A stretch of DNA of 64,000 bases, from NCBI RefSeq assembly GCF_000515115.1, contig NZ_AZXF01000014.1:108912-172911 (forward strand). Reading direction: 5' to 3'. Every line of letters begins with the position of its first letter. Within the stretch, counting starts at the first letter, position 1. This DNA comes from Nocardiopsis sp. CNT312. Its GTDB lineage: Bacteria; Actinomycetota; Actinomycetes; Streptosporangiales; Streptosporangiaceae. The notes beneath the pieces are model-generated. The model saw nothing but the letters and a program-made list of their open reading frames with translations, searched no databases and was not told the DNA's origin. Shown here piece after piece: positions 38,288 to 46,058 of this stretch. The position numbers were made by a program, and so were the translations under genes.

Positions 38288-39172
38288 TCAGTCGAAGACG
38301 ACCGTCTTGTGCCCGTTCAGCAGGACCCGGCGCTGGGCGTGCCAGTTGACGGCGCGTGCCAGGGCCACCGACTCCAGGTCCCGGCCGATCGCCGTGAGCT
38401 GTTCCGGGCTGTGGGTGTGGTCGACCCGGGAGACCTGCTGGTCGATGATCGGCCCCTCGTCGAGGTCGGCGGTGACGTAGTGGGCGGTCGCCCCGATCAG
38501 CTTCACCCCGCGCTTGTGCGCCTGGTGGTAGGGGCGCGCACCCTTGAAACTCGGGAGGAAGGAGTGGTGGATGTTGATGATCCGGCCGGACATCTTGGCG
38601 CACAGCCGCTCGGTCAGCACCTGCATGTACCGCGCCAGCACGACCAGGTCCACGTCGTAGGAGCCCACCAGCTCCAGGAGACGGGCCTCCTGCTCCGGCT
38701 TGGTCTCGGCGGTCACCGGCAGGTGGTGGAAGTCCACACCGTAGGAGTCGGCCAGGAACTCCAGGTCGGGGTGGTTGGAGACGACCGCGGCGATGTCGAT
38801 GTCGAGCAGCCCGCTGCGGTGCCGGTAGAGCAGGTCGTTCAGGCAGTGCCCGAACTTGGAGACCATGACGATCATGCGCGGGCGGACGTCGACGGCGTGC
38901 AGGGTCCACTCCACGACCTGGTCGGGGGAGCCCCCGAAGTCGCCCGCCAGAGCGGCGAAGGCACCGCGCAGAACGTCCTCACCCACGGCCCCGCCGGGCC
39001 CCTCCTCGACCACGAACTGCATCCGCAGGAAGAAACAGCCGGTGTAGTGGTCGCTGTACTGCTGACTCTCGGTGATGTTGCACCCGTGGTCGGACAGCAG
39101 GTTGGCCACCGCGGCGACGATACCCCGGCTGTCGGGGCACGAAAGGGTCAGGACGTACTCGCGCTCACTCAT
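38288..39172 (-). CDS. purU: Formyltetrahydrofolate deformylase
   Basis: The 294-residue protein has an N-terminal ACT-like domain (LTLSCPDSRGIVAAVANLL) and a formyl-transferase fold: MVSKFGHCLNDLLYR, VVSNHPDLEFLA, NIHHSFLPSFKGARPYHQA with the catalytic region near 220, and GATAHYVTADLDEGPIIDQ. It hydrolyses 10-formyl-tetrahydrofolate to formate and tetrahydrofolate, balancing one-carbon pools. ATG 39172 has GGAG about 10 bases upstream. It is a single gene with its own terminator. Confidence 0.93.
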   Translation of the reverse strand: MSEREYVLTLSCPDSRGIVAAVANLLSDHGCNITESQQYSDHYTGCFFLRMQFVVEEGPGGAVGEDVLRGAFAALAGDFGGSPDQVVEWTLHAVDVRPRMIVMVSKFGHCLNDLLYRHRSGLLDIDIAAVVSNHPDLEFLADSYGVDFHHLPVTAETKPEQEARLLELVGSYDVDLVVLARYMQVLTERLCAKMSGRIINIHHSFLPSFKGARPYHQAHKRGVKLIGATAHYVTADLDEGPIIDQQVSRVDHTHSPEQLTAIGRDLESVALARAVNWHAQRRVLLNGHKTVVFD

Positions 39173-39339
39173 GAAGGGCCCACTCCAGGATCGGAACGGC
39201 TTGGACAGCCATGATGCCCAGGATATAGGCCGAGGCGGGACCAGGGGTCGGCCGCGGCAGCCCCGAAGGGCACCGCGCGCCACAGCCCCTGCCGCCCCGG
39301 CGATATGAACACTCTTCACGTTCTGGCATGCTCGGTCGC

Positions 39340-40551
39340 ATGACCACTCAGCGCGCACGCCTGGAGTCCGCCACACGCGGCCTCCAGCCCCCCTTCGCCG
39401 TCGTGGACCTGGCCGCCTTCCGCGCCAACGCGGCCGCCCTCACCCGGCGCGCCCACGGTCGGCCCGTCCGGGTCGTCAGCAAGTCGCTGCGCAGCCGGGC
39501 CCTCCTGCGGACCGCCCTCGACCTGCCCGGATACGCCGGGATCATGGCCTTCACCCTCCCCGAGGCCCTCTGGCTGGCCACGGACGGGGAGCCGCTCAGC
39601 GACGACATCCTCGTGGCCTACCCGACCGCGGACACCGACGCCCTCGCCCGGCTGGCGCGCGCCCCGGCGGCGGCGCGCTCCATCACCCTCATGGTGGACT
39701 CCCCCGCTCACCTGGACATGATCGCCGCCGCGGCCGACGACGCCCCCGGCGCACCACCGATCCGGGTGTGCCTGGACATCGACACCAGTTGGCAGCCGCT
39801 CGGGCCGGGGCTGCGGATGGGCACCCGCCGCTCCCCCGTACGGACCCCGGCCCAGGCCGCCGCCCTCGCCCGCGCCACCGTCGACCGCCCCGGACTCGAA
39901 CTCGACGGGATCATGGCCTACGAGGGCCAGATCGCCGGAGTCGGCGACGCGCCCCCCGGACGCCCCCTCTACGGGCGGCTCCTGCGCACAATCCAGCGGG
40001 CCTCCGCCCTCGAGCTGGCCCAACGGAGAGCCGCCGTCGTCCACGCCGTCCGGGAGGTCGCCGACATCCGCTTCGTCAACGGGGGCGGCACCGGCAGCCT
40101 GCACACCACGGGCAGGGAACGCGCCGTCACCGAACTGGCCGCGGGCTCAGGGCTGTACCACCCGCACCTGTTCGACCACTTCCGCGCCTTCGACGGCCGC
40201 CCCGCGGCCCTGTTCGCACTGCCCGTCGTACGCCGCCCCGCCCCGGGGACGGCCACGGTACTGGGCGGAGGCTACCCCGCCTCCGGCCCGGTGGACCGGT
40301 ACCGCCCGCCCGTGCCCTACCTGCCCGAGAACCTGTCCTACAGCGCCGCCGAGGGTGCCGGCGAGGTCCAGACCCCGCTGACGGGCAAGGCCGCACGGGA
40401 CCTGTCGGTCGGGGACCGGGTGTGGATGCGCCACGCCAAGGCGGGAGAGCTGTGCGAGCGCTTCGCCGTGCTGCACCTGATCGACTCCGACACGGGCACC
40501 TACGTGGAGGCCGTCCCGACCTACCGCGGCGAGGGCCGGACCTTCCTCTGA
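39340..40551 (+). CDS. Alanine racemase-fold PLP enzyme (amino acid deaminase/aldolase-like)
   Basis: The 403-residue protein has an alanine-racemase N-terminal barrel. The PLP lysine lies in VRVVSKSLRSR near residue 45, and GIMAYEGQIAGVGD near 195 and RFVNGGGTGSLHTT near 240 help bind the phosphate. A C-terminal beta domain (GDRVWMRHAKAGELCERF) completes a D-serine deaminase/D-threonine aldolase layout. The likely substrates are D-amino acids or hydroxy-amino acids. ATG 39340 is chosen; another in-frame ATG lies four codons earlier. No clear ribosome site precedes either. Confidence 0.75.
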   Translation: MTTQRARLESATRGLQPPFAVVDLAAFRANAAALTRRAHGRPVRVVSKSLRSRALLRTALDLPGYAGIMAFTLPEALWLATDGEPLSDDILVAYPTADTDALARLARAPAAARSITLMVDSPAHLDMIAAAADDAPGAPPIRVCLDIDTSWQPLGPGLRMGTRRSPVRTPAQAAALARATVDRPGLELDGIMAYEGQIAGVGDAPPGRPLYGRLLRTIQRASALELAQRRAAVVHAVREVADIRFVNGGGTGSLHTTGRERAVTELAAGSGLYHPHLFDHFRAFDGRPAALFALPVVRRPAPGTATVLGGGYPASGPVDRYRPPVPYLPENLSYSAAEGAGEVQTPLTGKAARDLSVGDRVWMRHAKAGELCERFAVLHLIDSDTGTYVEAVPTYRGEGRTFL

Positions 40552-40579
40552 TCCGGCCCCCGCACGCGTCGAACCGGGC

Positions 40580-40978
40580 TCACAGCCCCTGTCTGCGGCG
40601 CAGCGCCCACGCCACCACGCCGACGGCGACGACCGCGCCGACACCGGCGATGAGGATCAGCGCCTCCGGGGGAAGCCGCCGCTCCGACTCCTCGTAGGCG
40701 GCCACCAGCTCCTCGTCACTCCTGAGCAGCAGCCCCTCCCCGACCTCGGCGTGGAGGACCTCGTCGTGCTCCGGGCCCCTGCCCACGAGCGCACGCGCGC
40801 CGTCGGCCATCCGGGAGCCCCGCCGACGCACCCGGTCCATCTGGCGCCGCGCGACGGAGGACGGGCGGACCCGGTCGGTCAGCGCGTCGAGGGTCTCGGC
40901 CAGCAGCCGCTGCTCACGGTTGATCTCGTCCCGGACCTGGTCGGGGGTCTGGCGCGGTTCGGTGTCGCTTCCCGTCAT
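40580..40978 (-). CDS. DUF3618-type membrane-anchored protein
   Basis: The 132-residue protein begins with a DUF3618-like segment (TPDQVRDEINREQRLLAETLDAL), has a charged middle and a C-terminal helix ALILIAGVGAVVAVGVVAWALRRRQ. In actinomycetes DUF3618 proteins sit near membrane-lipid or envelope genes; the role is unknown. It lies 18 bp after the CDP-alcohol phosphatidyltransferase and may be co-transcribed with it. Confidence 0.65.
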   Translation of the reverse strand: MTGSDTEPRQTPDQVRDEINREQRLLAETLDALTDRVRPSSVARRQMDRVRRRGSRMADGARALVGRGPEHDEVLHAEVGEGLLLRSDEELVAAYEESERRLPPEALILIAGVGAVVAVGVVAWALRRRQGL

Positions 40979-40996
40979 TGGTTGCCTTCCTAGAAG

Positions 40997-42109
40997 TCAG
41001 GGGCGTTCCGTCGAAGCGTCCGGGCCCGTGTCCGGGCCGGTACCCGGGCCCGTCTCCTCCGCGCCGTCGGACGGACCGGAAAATCTCAACGCGCCGTCGA
41101 TTCCGTCAACCACACGGAAGAAGTCCCGCGTGGACAACCACAGTTTATAGATGATGCCGATCTCGAACACGAGCAGCAAAACACCCGCCGTCACGGCGAT
41201 CCACCCCAGGAAGGCGGGCATCCCGCTCACCGCCACGGCCACGGGCGCGACCACGAACATCGCGATCTGGAATTCGATGCCGCTGAACAGGTGGGTACGG
41301 ACCCTGTGTCCGTTCAACGCCCACCAGAAACGCTGATACCAGGGAAAACGGGAGCGGAACTCCTGGTGCAGGTCCACTTTGGGCAGGGTCAGGTCGGGCT
41401 GTTTCCCCGACACCCTGTTGTCGCGCGCCTCCCGTTCGTTCTGGCTGCGCAGGATCTCCTCCAGGACACCGATACCGTGCCGCAGGACGGCCTGTTCCCC
41501 GCCGTCGCTCAGCGCACCGCCGGAGGGGCCGTCGCGCTCCTCAGGCTCCAGCATCGACAGCGTGGCGCGCGCCCGCTCCAGGGCCGCGGCCAGATGCGAG
41601 CGCATCTCCCGGCGCACCTTGTGGACCTGGAGCGCGTTCAGATAGCGCAGCATGTCCAGGAACACCACGACCAGCGCCAGCCAGGCCAGCACCACAGGCG
41701 CGGACTCGGGGTCCCGCTCCGTCATGAGAACGTACTGTCCGCCCATGAGGGCCACCGCGCACACCAGCACCCGGAAGCGGTCGGACACGTAGTCCATCCA
41801 CGACCCGAAGATCGACTCGCTGTCGGTGAGCCTGGCCAGCTTGCCGTCCACACAGTCCACGAGGAAGCACAGGTAGTACAGGAACGCCCCCAGCAACAGC
41901 GCCTGCCAGTAGCCCAGCGCGAAGCAGACCGCGGCGCCCAGCCCCAGGAAGAGCGCGGCCACCGTCAGTTGGTTGGGGGTGAGCGACGTCCTGTTCGCCG
42001 CCAGGAGCACGAAGCGGATCGCGATCGGATCCACGAGATAGACCGTCCACCAGGAGTCGCGCTCCTTGAGCGTCCGGGTCCTGACCTCGTCGAGTGTGAA
42101 TCCAGCCAT
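40997..42109 (-). CDS. CDP-alcohol phosphatidyltransferase family protein
   Basis: The 370-residue membrane protein carries the CDP-alcohol phosphatidyltransferase signature DGKLARLTDSESIFGSWMD near residue 87, giving the DG-x2-AR-x8-G-x3-D-x3-D pattern, then SDRFRV. TM helices lie at LTVAALFLGLGAAVCFALGY, LLLGAFLYYLCFLVD and VLAWLALVVVFLDM, with two more at the C-terminus. A 90-residue soluble insert (about 180-260) is unusual. It should join a CDP-activated lipid with an alcohol; the acceptor is unknown. ATG 42109 is used. Confidence 0.83.
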   Translation of the reverse strand: MAGFTLDEVRTRTLKERDSWWTVYLVDPIAIRFVLLAANRTSLTPNQLTVAALFLGLGAAVCFALGYWQALLLGAFLYYLCFLVDCVDGKLARLTDSESIFGSWMDYVSDRFRVLVCAVALMGGQYVLMTERDPESAPVVLAWLALVVVFLDMLRYLNALQVHKVRREMRSHLAAALERARATLSMLEPEERDGPSGGALSDGGEQAVLRHGIGVLEEILRSQNEREARDNRVSGKQPDLTLPKVDLHQEFRSRFPWYQRFWWALNGHRVRTHLFSGIEFQIAMFVVAPVAVAVSGMPAFLGWIAVTAGVLLLVFEIGIIYKLWLSTRDFFRVVDGIDGALRFSGPSDGAEETGPGTGPDTGPDASTERP

Positions 42110-42373
42110 CGTGGCCCATCGCTCCAAAGCACAAAGCGGGTGTGTTCCGGCTCTTTCTTCTTCCGGTCCGCCCGCCGTACGGGCCTACGCACGGTCGAAG
42201 AACACGGGTGCGCCCCAGCGTAGCGAACGAACGCCCTGGCTCCCGCGTCCCGGAGGAACCGAACCGCAATCGCAACCCAAACACGCCGCGCACACCGCCG
42301 ACCGGACACCCGGTCGTTAGGGTGGGGCGCGAGGCGGCCGACCGCCCCCGTCAGTCAGAGTTAGGAACACCAC

Positions 42374-42856
42374 GTGAGCGAGCCCATCCGTCTGGCCCCC
42401 GGCGACCAGGCACCCGACTTCACCCTCCCCGACGCCGACGGCAAGCCCGTCACCCTCAGCGAGGTACTGGCGGAGACCGGCAAGAACGTCGTCCTGTACT
42501 TCTACCCCGCCGCGATGACTCCGGGGTGCACCACGGAGTCCTGCGACTTCCGCGACAACCTCCGCGACTTCGACTCCGCGGGCTTCACCGTGCTGGGCCT
42601 CTCCCCCGACACCCCGGACCGGCTCGCCGCCTTCCGCGACAAGGAGGAGCTCACCTTCCCCCTGCTCGGCGACCCGGAGAAGGAGACACTGCGCGCCTAC
42701 GGAGCCTTCGGAGATAAGAAGAACTACGGCCGCCTCGTGCAGGGCGTCATCCGTTCCACCGTCGTCGTCGGCACCGACCGCAGGGTGACCCGCGCCTTCT
42801 ACAACGTGAAGGCCACCGGACACGTCGCCCGGATCAGGCGCGAACTGGGTGTCTGA
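42374..42856 (+). CDS. bcp: Thioredoxin-dependent peroxiredoxin
   Basis: The 160-residue protein has the Bcp/PrxQ pattern: DFTLPDADGKPVTLSEV, then YFYPAAMTPGCTTESCDFRD with the peroxidatic Cys near residue 51 and a resolving Cys five residues on. ARDF-type strand LGLSPDTPDRLAAF and PLLGDPEKETLRAYG follow. It reduces hydroperoxides using thioredoxin. GTG 42374 is used. A hairpin terminator and an unusual tRNA follow. Confidence 0.9.
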   Translation: MSEPIRLAPGDQAPDFTLPDADGKPVTLSEVLAETGKNVVLYFYPAAMTPGCTTESCDFRDNLRDFDSAGFTVLGLSPDTPDRLAAFRDKEELTFPLLGDPEKETLRAYGAFGDKKNYGRLVQGVIRSTVVVGTDRRVTRAFYNVKATGHVARIRRELGV

Positions 42857-42872
42857 GCGCCCCGCCATGGCC

Positions 42873-42894
42873 CGGGGCCGGACACCCGGCCCCG
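42873..42894 (+). terminator. Terminator hairpin after bcp
   Basis: CGGGGCCGG and CCGGCCCCG form a perfect 9-bp stem around loop ACAC, 16 bp after the bcp stop. It separates bcp from the tRNA gene. Confidence 0.55.
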
Positions 42895-42927
42895 CGGTCC
42901 TGCGGTCCCGGTACAGTTGTCCCGATA

Positions 42928-43002
42928 GGGGCCGTAGTCCAATCGGCAGGAGACGGCAGCTTTAGGTGCTGTACAGTGCGGGTTCGAGTCCCGCCGGCCC
43001 CA
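42928..43002 (+). tRNA. tRNA with anticodon UAG (leucine-type) and short variable arm
   Basis: A full cloverleaf is readable: acceptor GGGGCCG/CGGCCCC (42928-42934 with 42995-43001), anticodon stem GCAGC/GCTGT with loop TTTAGGT (42961-42967), a 5-base variable loop ACAGT and T arm GCGGG-TTCGAGT-CCCGC. The discriminator is A at 43002; CCA is not encoded. The anticodon at 42963-42965 reads UAG, expected for leucine codon CUA, with G37 next to it. The short variable arm is class I, whereas leucine tRNAs are class II. The D stem is 3 bp with an enlarged loop. Confidence 0.8.
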
Positions 43003-43007
43003 CTCGC

Positions 43008-43102
43008 CTCCAAGACGACCCTGTTCGCGCGCGAACGCGCTCACCGAGTCGCCTCGCCACCTCATTTCCGGGGGACGACCCCCAAACCCCCGCTGCGGGG
43101 CT
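43008..43102 (+). repeat. 95-bp direct repeat, copy 1
   Basis: First copy of an identical 95-bp unit that starts six bases after the tRNA. It contains the 14-bp palindrome GTTCGCGCGCGAAC (43023-43036), a GGGGG-ACGA-CCCCC hairpin (43070-43083) and a second CCCC/GGGG hairpin (43088-43100). The unit looks like a dispersed intergenic element with stem-loops. Confidence 0.7.
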
Positions 43103-43139
43103 TCACCCCACGGACTGCAGGGCCTCGAACACCCCCGCA

Positions 43140-43234
43140 CTCCAAGACGACCCTGTTCGCGCGCGAACGCGCTCACCGAGTCGCCTCGCCACCTCATTTC
43201 CGGGGGACGACCCCCAAACCCCCGCTGCGGGGCT
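43140..43234 (+). repeat. 95-bp direct repeat, copy 2
   Basis: Second identical copy, offset 132 bp from the first with a 37-bp spacer. Its last base is the first base of the stop codon complement of the kinase gene. On the minus strand its GCCCCGCAGCGGGGGTTT order directly after the kinase stop would act as that gene's terminator. Confidence 0.7.
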
Positions 43235-44394
43235 CAGCGGCCCATCAGGGCCCAGAGCACGATCGCCAGCGCCACCATGACCCCCACCAGCACCACGACG
43301 GTGCCGACCACCACCGGAAGACGACCGCTCTTCTCCACGTGTCGGCCCGCGTGGGTCAGCCCCAGGGTGTCGGTGGACTCGCGGACCGAACTCATGAACG
43401 AGTCCATGGCGTCGGGACGGTTGCGCAGCCGCTCGTTGATGGACTCGGCCAGGGCGTGGGCACCGGCGCGGAAGTGCTCCCGCGCCGATTCGCGTTCGGT
43501 CTCCCCTTCACCGGCGTCGTCGGCCTCCTCGGCCCCGGCGTCCTCCCGGGCACGGTCGGGGGCCCAGGGGGCCAGCGCCGCGATCCGCAGCATCTTGGCC
43601 GCGTGGCCGGCGCTGAGACGGGCGTCGGGGTCGACCTTGAGCAGGCCCGCCAGGACCGGGGCGAGCGGACCGGCGTTGGCCGCCTCGGCCGGCTCGTCCA
43701 ACTGCTCCTGGCGCAGGATCTTGATGTAGCCCTTGCGGTCGTAGGGCGGGTGGCCCTCGACCGCCGCGTACAGGGTGGCGCCCAGGGACCACAGGTCCGA
43801 CTCCGGACCGACCGGACCGGCCTTGGCCCGCTCCGGCGGGATGTAGGCCGGGGACCCGATGATGCGCCCGGACTGGCTCAGGGCGGACTCGCCGTTCCAC
43901 GCCGCCAGCCCGAAGTCGGTCAGCACCACCCGGCCGGACTCGCTGATCATCACGTTGTCGGGCTTGACGTCGCGGTGGACGATGCCCTCGGCATGCGCCA
44001 CCTGGAGTGCGTCGATCAGCTGGAGGCCGATCTCCGCCACCCGCTGATAGGGGAGCGGCCCTCCCAACTGGATGATCTCCTCCAGGGTCGAGGCCTCGAC
44101 CAGCTCCATGATGATCCACGGGCGCGCGTCCTCGTCCACCACGTCCAGGACGGTGACGAGGCCGGGGTGGGTGAGCCGTCCGGCCACACGCGCCTCACGG
44201 GTGGTCCGCTGGAGGAGGGACTCCCGTTCGGCCTTGGTGAGGTCGTCGGGCAGGCGCAGCTCCTTGACGGCGACCTCGCGGTCGATGACGCGGTCGGTGG
44301 CACGCCAGACCGTGCCCACGCCGCCGCGGGCAATCTCCGACGTGAGCTGGTAGCGCCCCTGGAGCAGCCGTCCCTCAGGCTCTGGGGCAGCCAT
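43234..44394 (-). CDS. Serine/threonine protein kinase (PknB-like)
   Basis: The 386-residue protein has a complete Hanks-type kinase domain: GRYQLTSEIARGGVGTVWRA near residue 15, ATP-binding Lys in EVAVKELRLP, HRDVKPDNVMI near 140, DFGLAAWNG near 160, and the activation region SPAYIPPERA near 180. A flexible acidic stretch precedes a single C-terminal TM helix, VVVGTVVVLVGVMVALAIVLWALM, with no external sensor domain. GGAG is 5 bases before ATG 44394; a longer upstream frame starts at 44487. Its targets are unknown. Confidence 0.87.
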   Translation of the reverse strand: MAAPEPEGRLLQGRYQLTSEIARGGVGTVWRATDRVIDREVAVKELRLPDDLTKAERESLLQRTTREARVAGRLTHPGLVTVLDVVDEDARPWIIMELVEASTLEEIIQLGGPLPYQRVAEIGLQLIDALQVAHAEGIVHRDVKPDNVMISESGRVVLTDFGLAAWNGESALSQSGRIIGSPAYIPPERAKAGPVGPESDLWSLGATLYAAVEGHPPYDRKGYIKILRQEQLDEPAEAANAGPLAPVLAGLLKVDPDARLSAGHAAKMLRIAALAPWAPDRAREDAGAEEADDAGEGETERESAREHFRAGAHALAESINERLRNRPDAMDSFMSSVRESTDTLGLTHAGRHVEKSGRLPVVVGTVVVLVGVMVALAIVLWALMGR

Positions 44395-44629
44395 GACGGT
44401 CTCCTCCGGGCGCGCCGGACTCGGCGACTCGTCGGGCCGCCGGATGTGGGGGTCGTCTAGGGAGGACAAGGTTATCCACGGGTCCATTCACCGGCCATGG
44501 CGGCCTCCTGTGGAGCATTGCGGTTGCTGTCACCACGAAGGTACACGGATCATTGGTTATATCAGTCTCGCGCCGAGTACACGCAGGTAGATCCCGGAAG
44601 ACGCGGAAACTGGGTCCGTTTTCGTTATG

Positions 44630-44661
44630 TCCGGCGCCCCGTGAGGGACCGGGGCACCGGA
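44630..44661 (-). terminator. Terminator hairpin after the M16 operon
   Basis: An 11-bp stem (44630-44640 with 44651-44661, one wobble pair) around a 10-base loop lies 15 bp past the stop of the second M16 gene. Confidence 0.5.
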
Positions 44662-44675
44662 CACGGAAGACCCGC

Positions 44676-46022
44676 TCAGGTCCAGAGGCTCTCGGGCGAG
44701 CGCACCTCCAGCGGGCCCGCCCCGATGGAGGAGAGGGGCTCGCGCAGGCGCTCGGCGTCGCCGACGACCACCACGACGGCCTCGTCCGGGCGCAGGTACT
44801 CCACGGCCGCGCTGTCGAGGTCGTCCTTGGTGAGCCGCTCGTACCCGGCGCGATTGCGGTCCACGTAGTCGTCGGGCAGGTCGTGGACGACGATGTCGAC
44901 GAGCGCGCCCGCCACGGCCCGGGCCGTGGAGTAGGCCACGGGCAGCCCCACGGTGTTGGACTCGCGGACCGACTCCAGTTCCTCCTCGGTGACCCCGGAG
45001 GCGCGGAGCTTGGCGAACTGCTCCAGGGCCGAGGTGATCGAGTGCGCCGTGGTGTCCGCCTCCACCTGGGTGGAGGCGAGGAAGACACCGCTGTCGCGCC
45101 GCAGGTCGAACCGGGAACCCGCGCCGTAGGTGTAGCCCAGGCGCTCGCGCAGCTCCATGTTGAGGCGGGAGGTGAACATACCGCCCAGGACCTCGCTGAC
45201 GCCGTCCGCACGCGGCATGTCCACCTGCGAGCGCGACGGGGCCCGGTGGGCGATGACCAGTGCCGACTGCACCGAACCGGGACGGTCCACCACCAGGACC
45301 CGGGGCAGCTCACCGGGCGGCGGGGCGGGCTCGGCGGTGTCCGGGGCGGGGGCCGCCTGCGCGTCCCCGAACACGGACGTGCCCAGGGCCTCCAGGTCCA
45401 CCCCGGACAGGTCTCCGACGATCACGAGCGTCCCGGCGACCGAGCTGAGGGAATCAGCGTGGAAGCGCGCCACCGCCTCGGGGGTGACGTCGGCGAGCCG
45501 CACCGGCCCCCCGGCGAGCGGGGTGGCGTAGCGTCCGGTGAACAGTTGGCCGCCCAGGCTGCGCATGGCCAGGGTCGAGGCTGAGGCGGCCTCCAGCCAG
45601 AAGCGCTCCAGAAGCTGGTCGCGGCGGCGGACGACGTCGTCGGCGTTCAGTGCGGGGCGGCGCACGGCGTCGGCGAACAGGCGCACGGCCTCGTTCAGGC
45701 GGGCGACGGGCACGTCGACACCGGTGATGAAGGCGTCCCAGGTGACACGGGACATCCACTCCGCCCCGTGGCGCTCCAGCGCGGGGGCCAGGGAGCTGTT
45801 GCCCTCGGGGCCGTCCTCCAGGACCTCGCCGGTGAGCGCGCTGACGCCCATCGCGTCGAGGGGCTCGGCGGCGCCCCCGCGGGTGTGCACGAGGCGAAGG
45901 GAGACCAGCTGCTGGCCGGGGAGGTCGACGGCCACGATGCGGCCGCCCCCGACGGTGATCCGCTGGGGCTTGGGGAAGGAGTAGGACGCTGGGGCACCGA
46001 GGTCCGGGCGGGTCTGCGGCAT
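44676..46022 (-). CDS. M16 family protein, non-catalytic partner
   Basis: The 448-residue protein has two M16-type halves but lacks the HxxEH zinc motif; the corresponding N-terminal region reads TRGGAAEPLDAMGVSALTGEVL. The C-terminal half keeps the substrate-binding R/Y pair in RLGYTYGAGS near 325. It probably forms a heterodimer with the catalytic partner encoded 36 bp upstream in the same operon, like processing-peptidase subunits. It is expected to be cytoplasmic. Confidence 0.83.
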   Translation of the reverse strand: MPQTRPDLGAPASYSFPKPQRITVGGGRIVAVDLPGQQLVSLRLVHTRGGAAEPLDAMGVSALTGEVLEDGPEGNSSLAPALERHGAEWMSRVTWDAFITGVDVPVARLNEAVRLFADAVRRPALNADDVVRRRDQLLERFWLEAASASTLAMRSLGGQLFTGRYATPLAGGPVRLADVTPEAVARFHADSLSSVAGTLVIVGDLSGVDLEALGTSVFGDAQAAPAPDTAEPAPPPGELPRVLVVDRPGSVQSALVIAHRAPSRSQVDMPRADGVSEVLGGMFTSRLNMELRERLGYTYGAGSRFDLRRDSGVFLASTQVEADTTAHSITSALEQFAKLRASGVTEEELESVRESNTVGLPVAYSTARAVAGALVDIVVHDLPDDYVDRNRAGYERLTKDDLDSAAVEYLRPDEAVVVVVGDAERLREPLSSIGAGPLEVRSPESLWT

Positions 46023-46058
46023 GGCTCTGCGGCTCTTTCTGCGGCGTACGGAATCGGA

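Noticed and set aside
42799..43197. Minus-strand frame over the tRNA and repeats
   Set aside because: Its protein contains the reverse reading of a tRNA (RRDSNPHCTAPKAAV-like) and two copies of the repeat, a well known spurious pattern.
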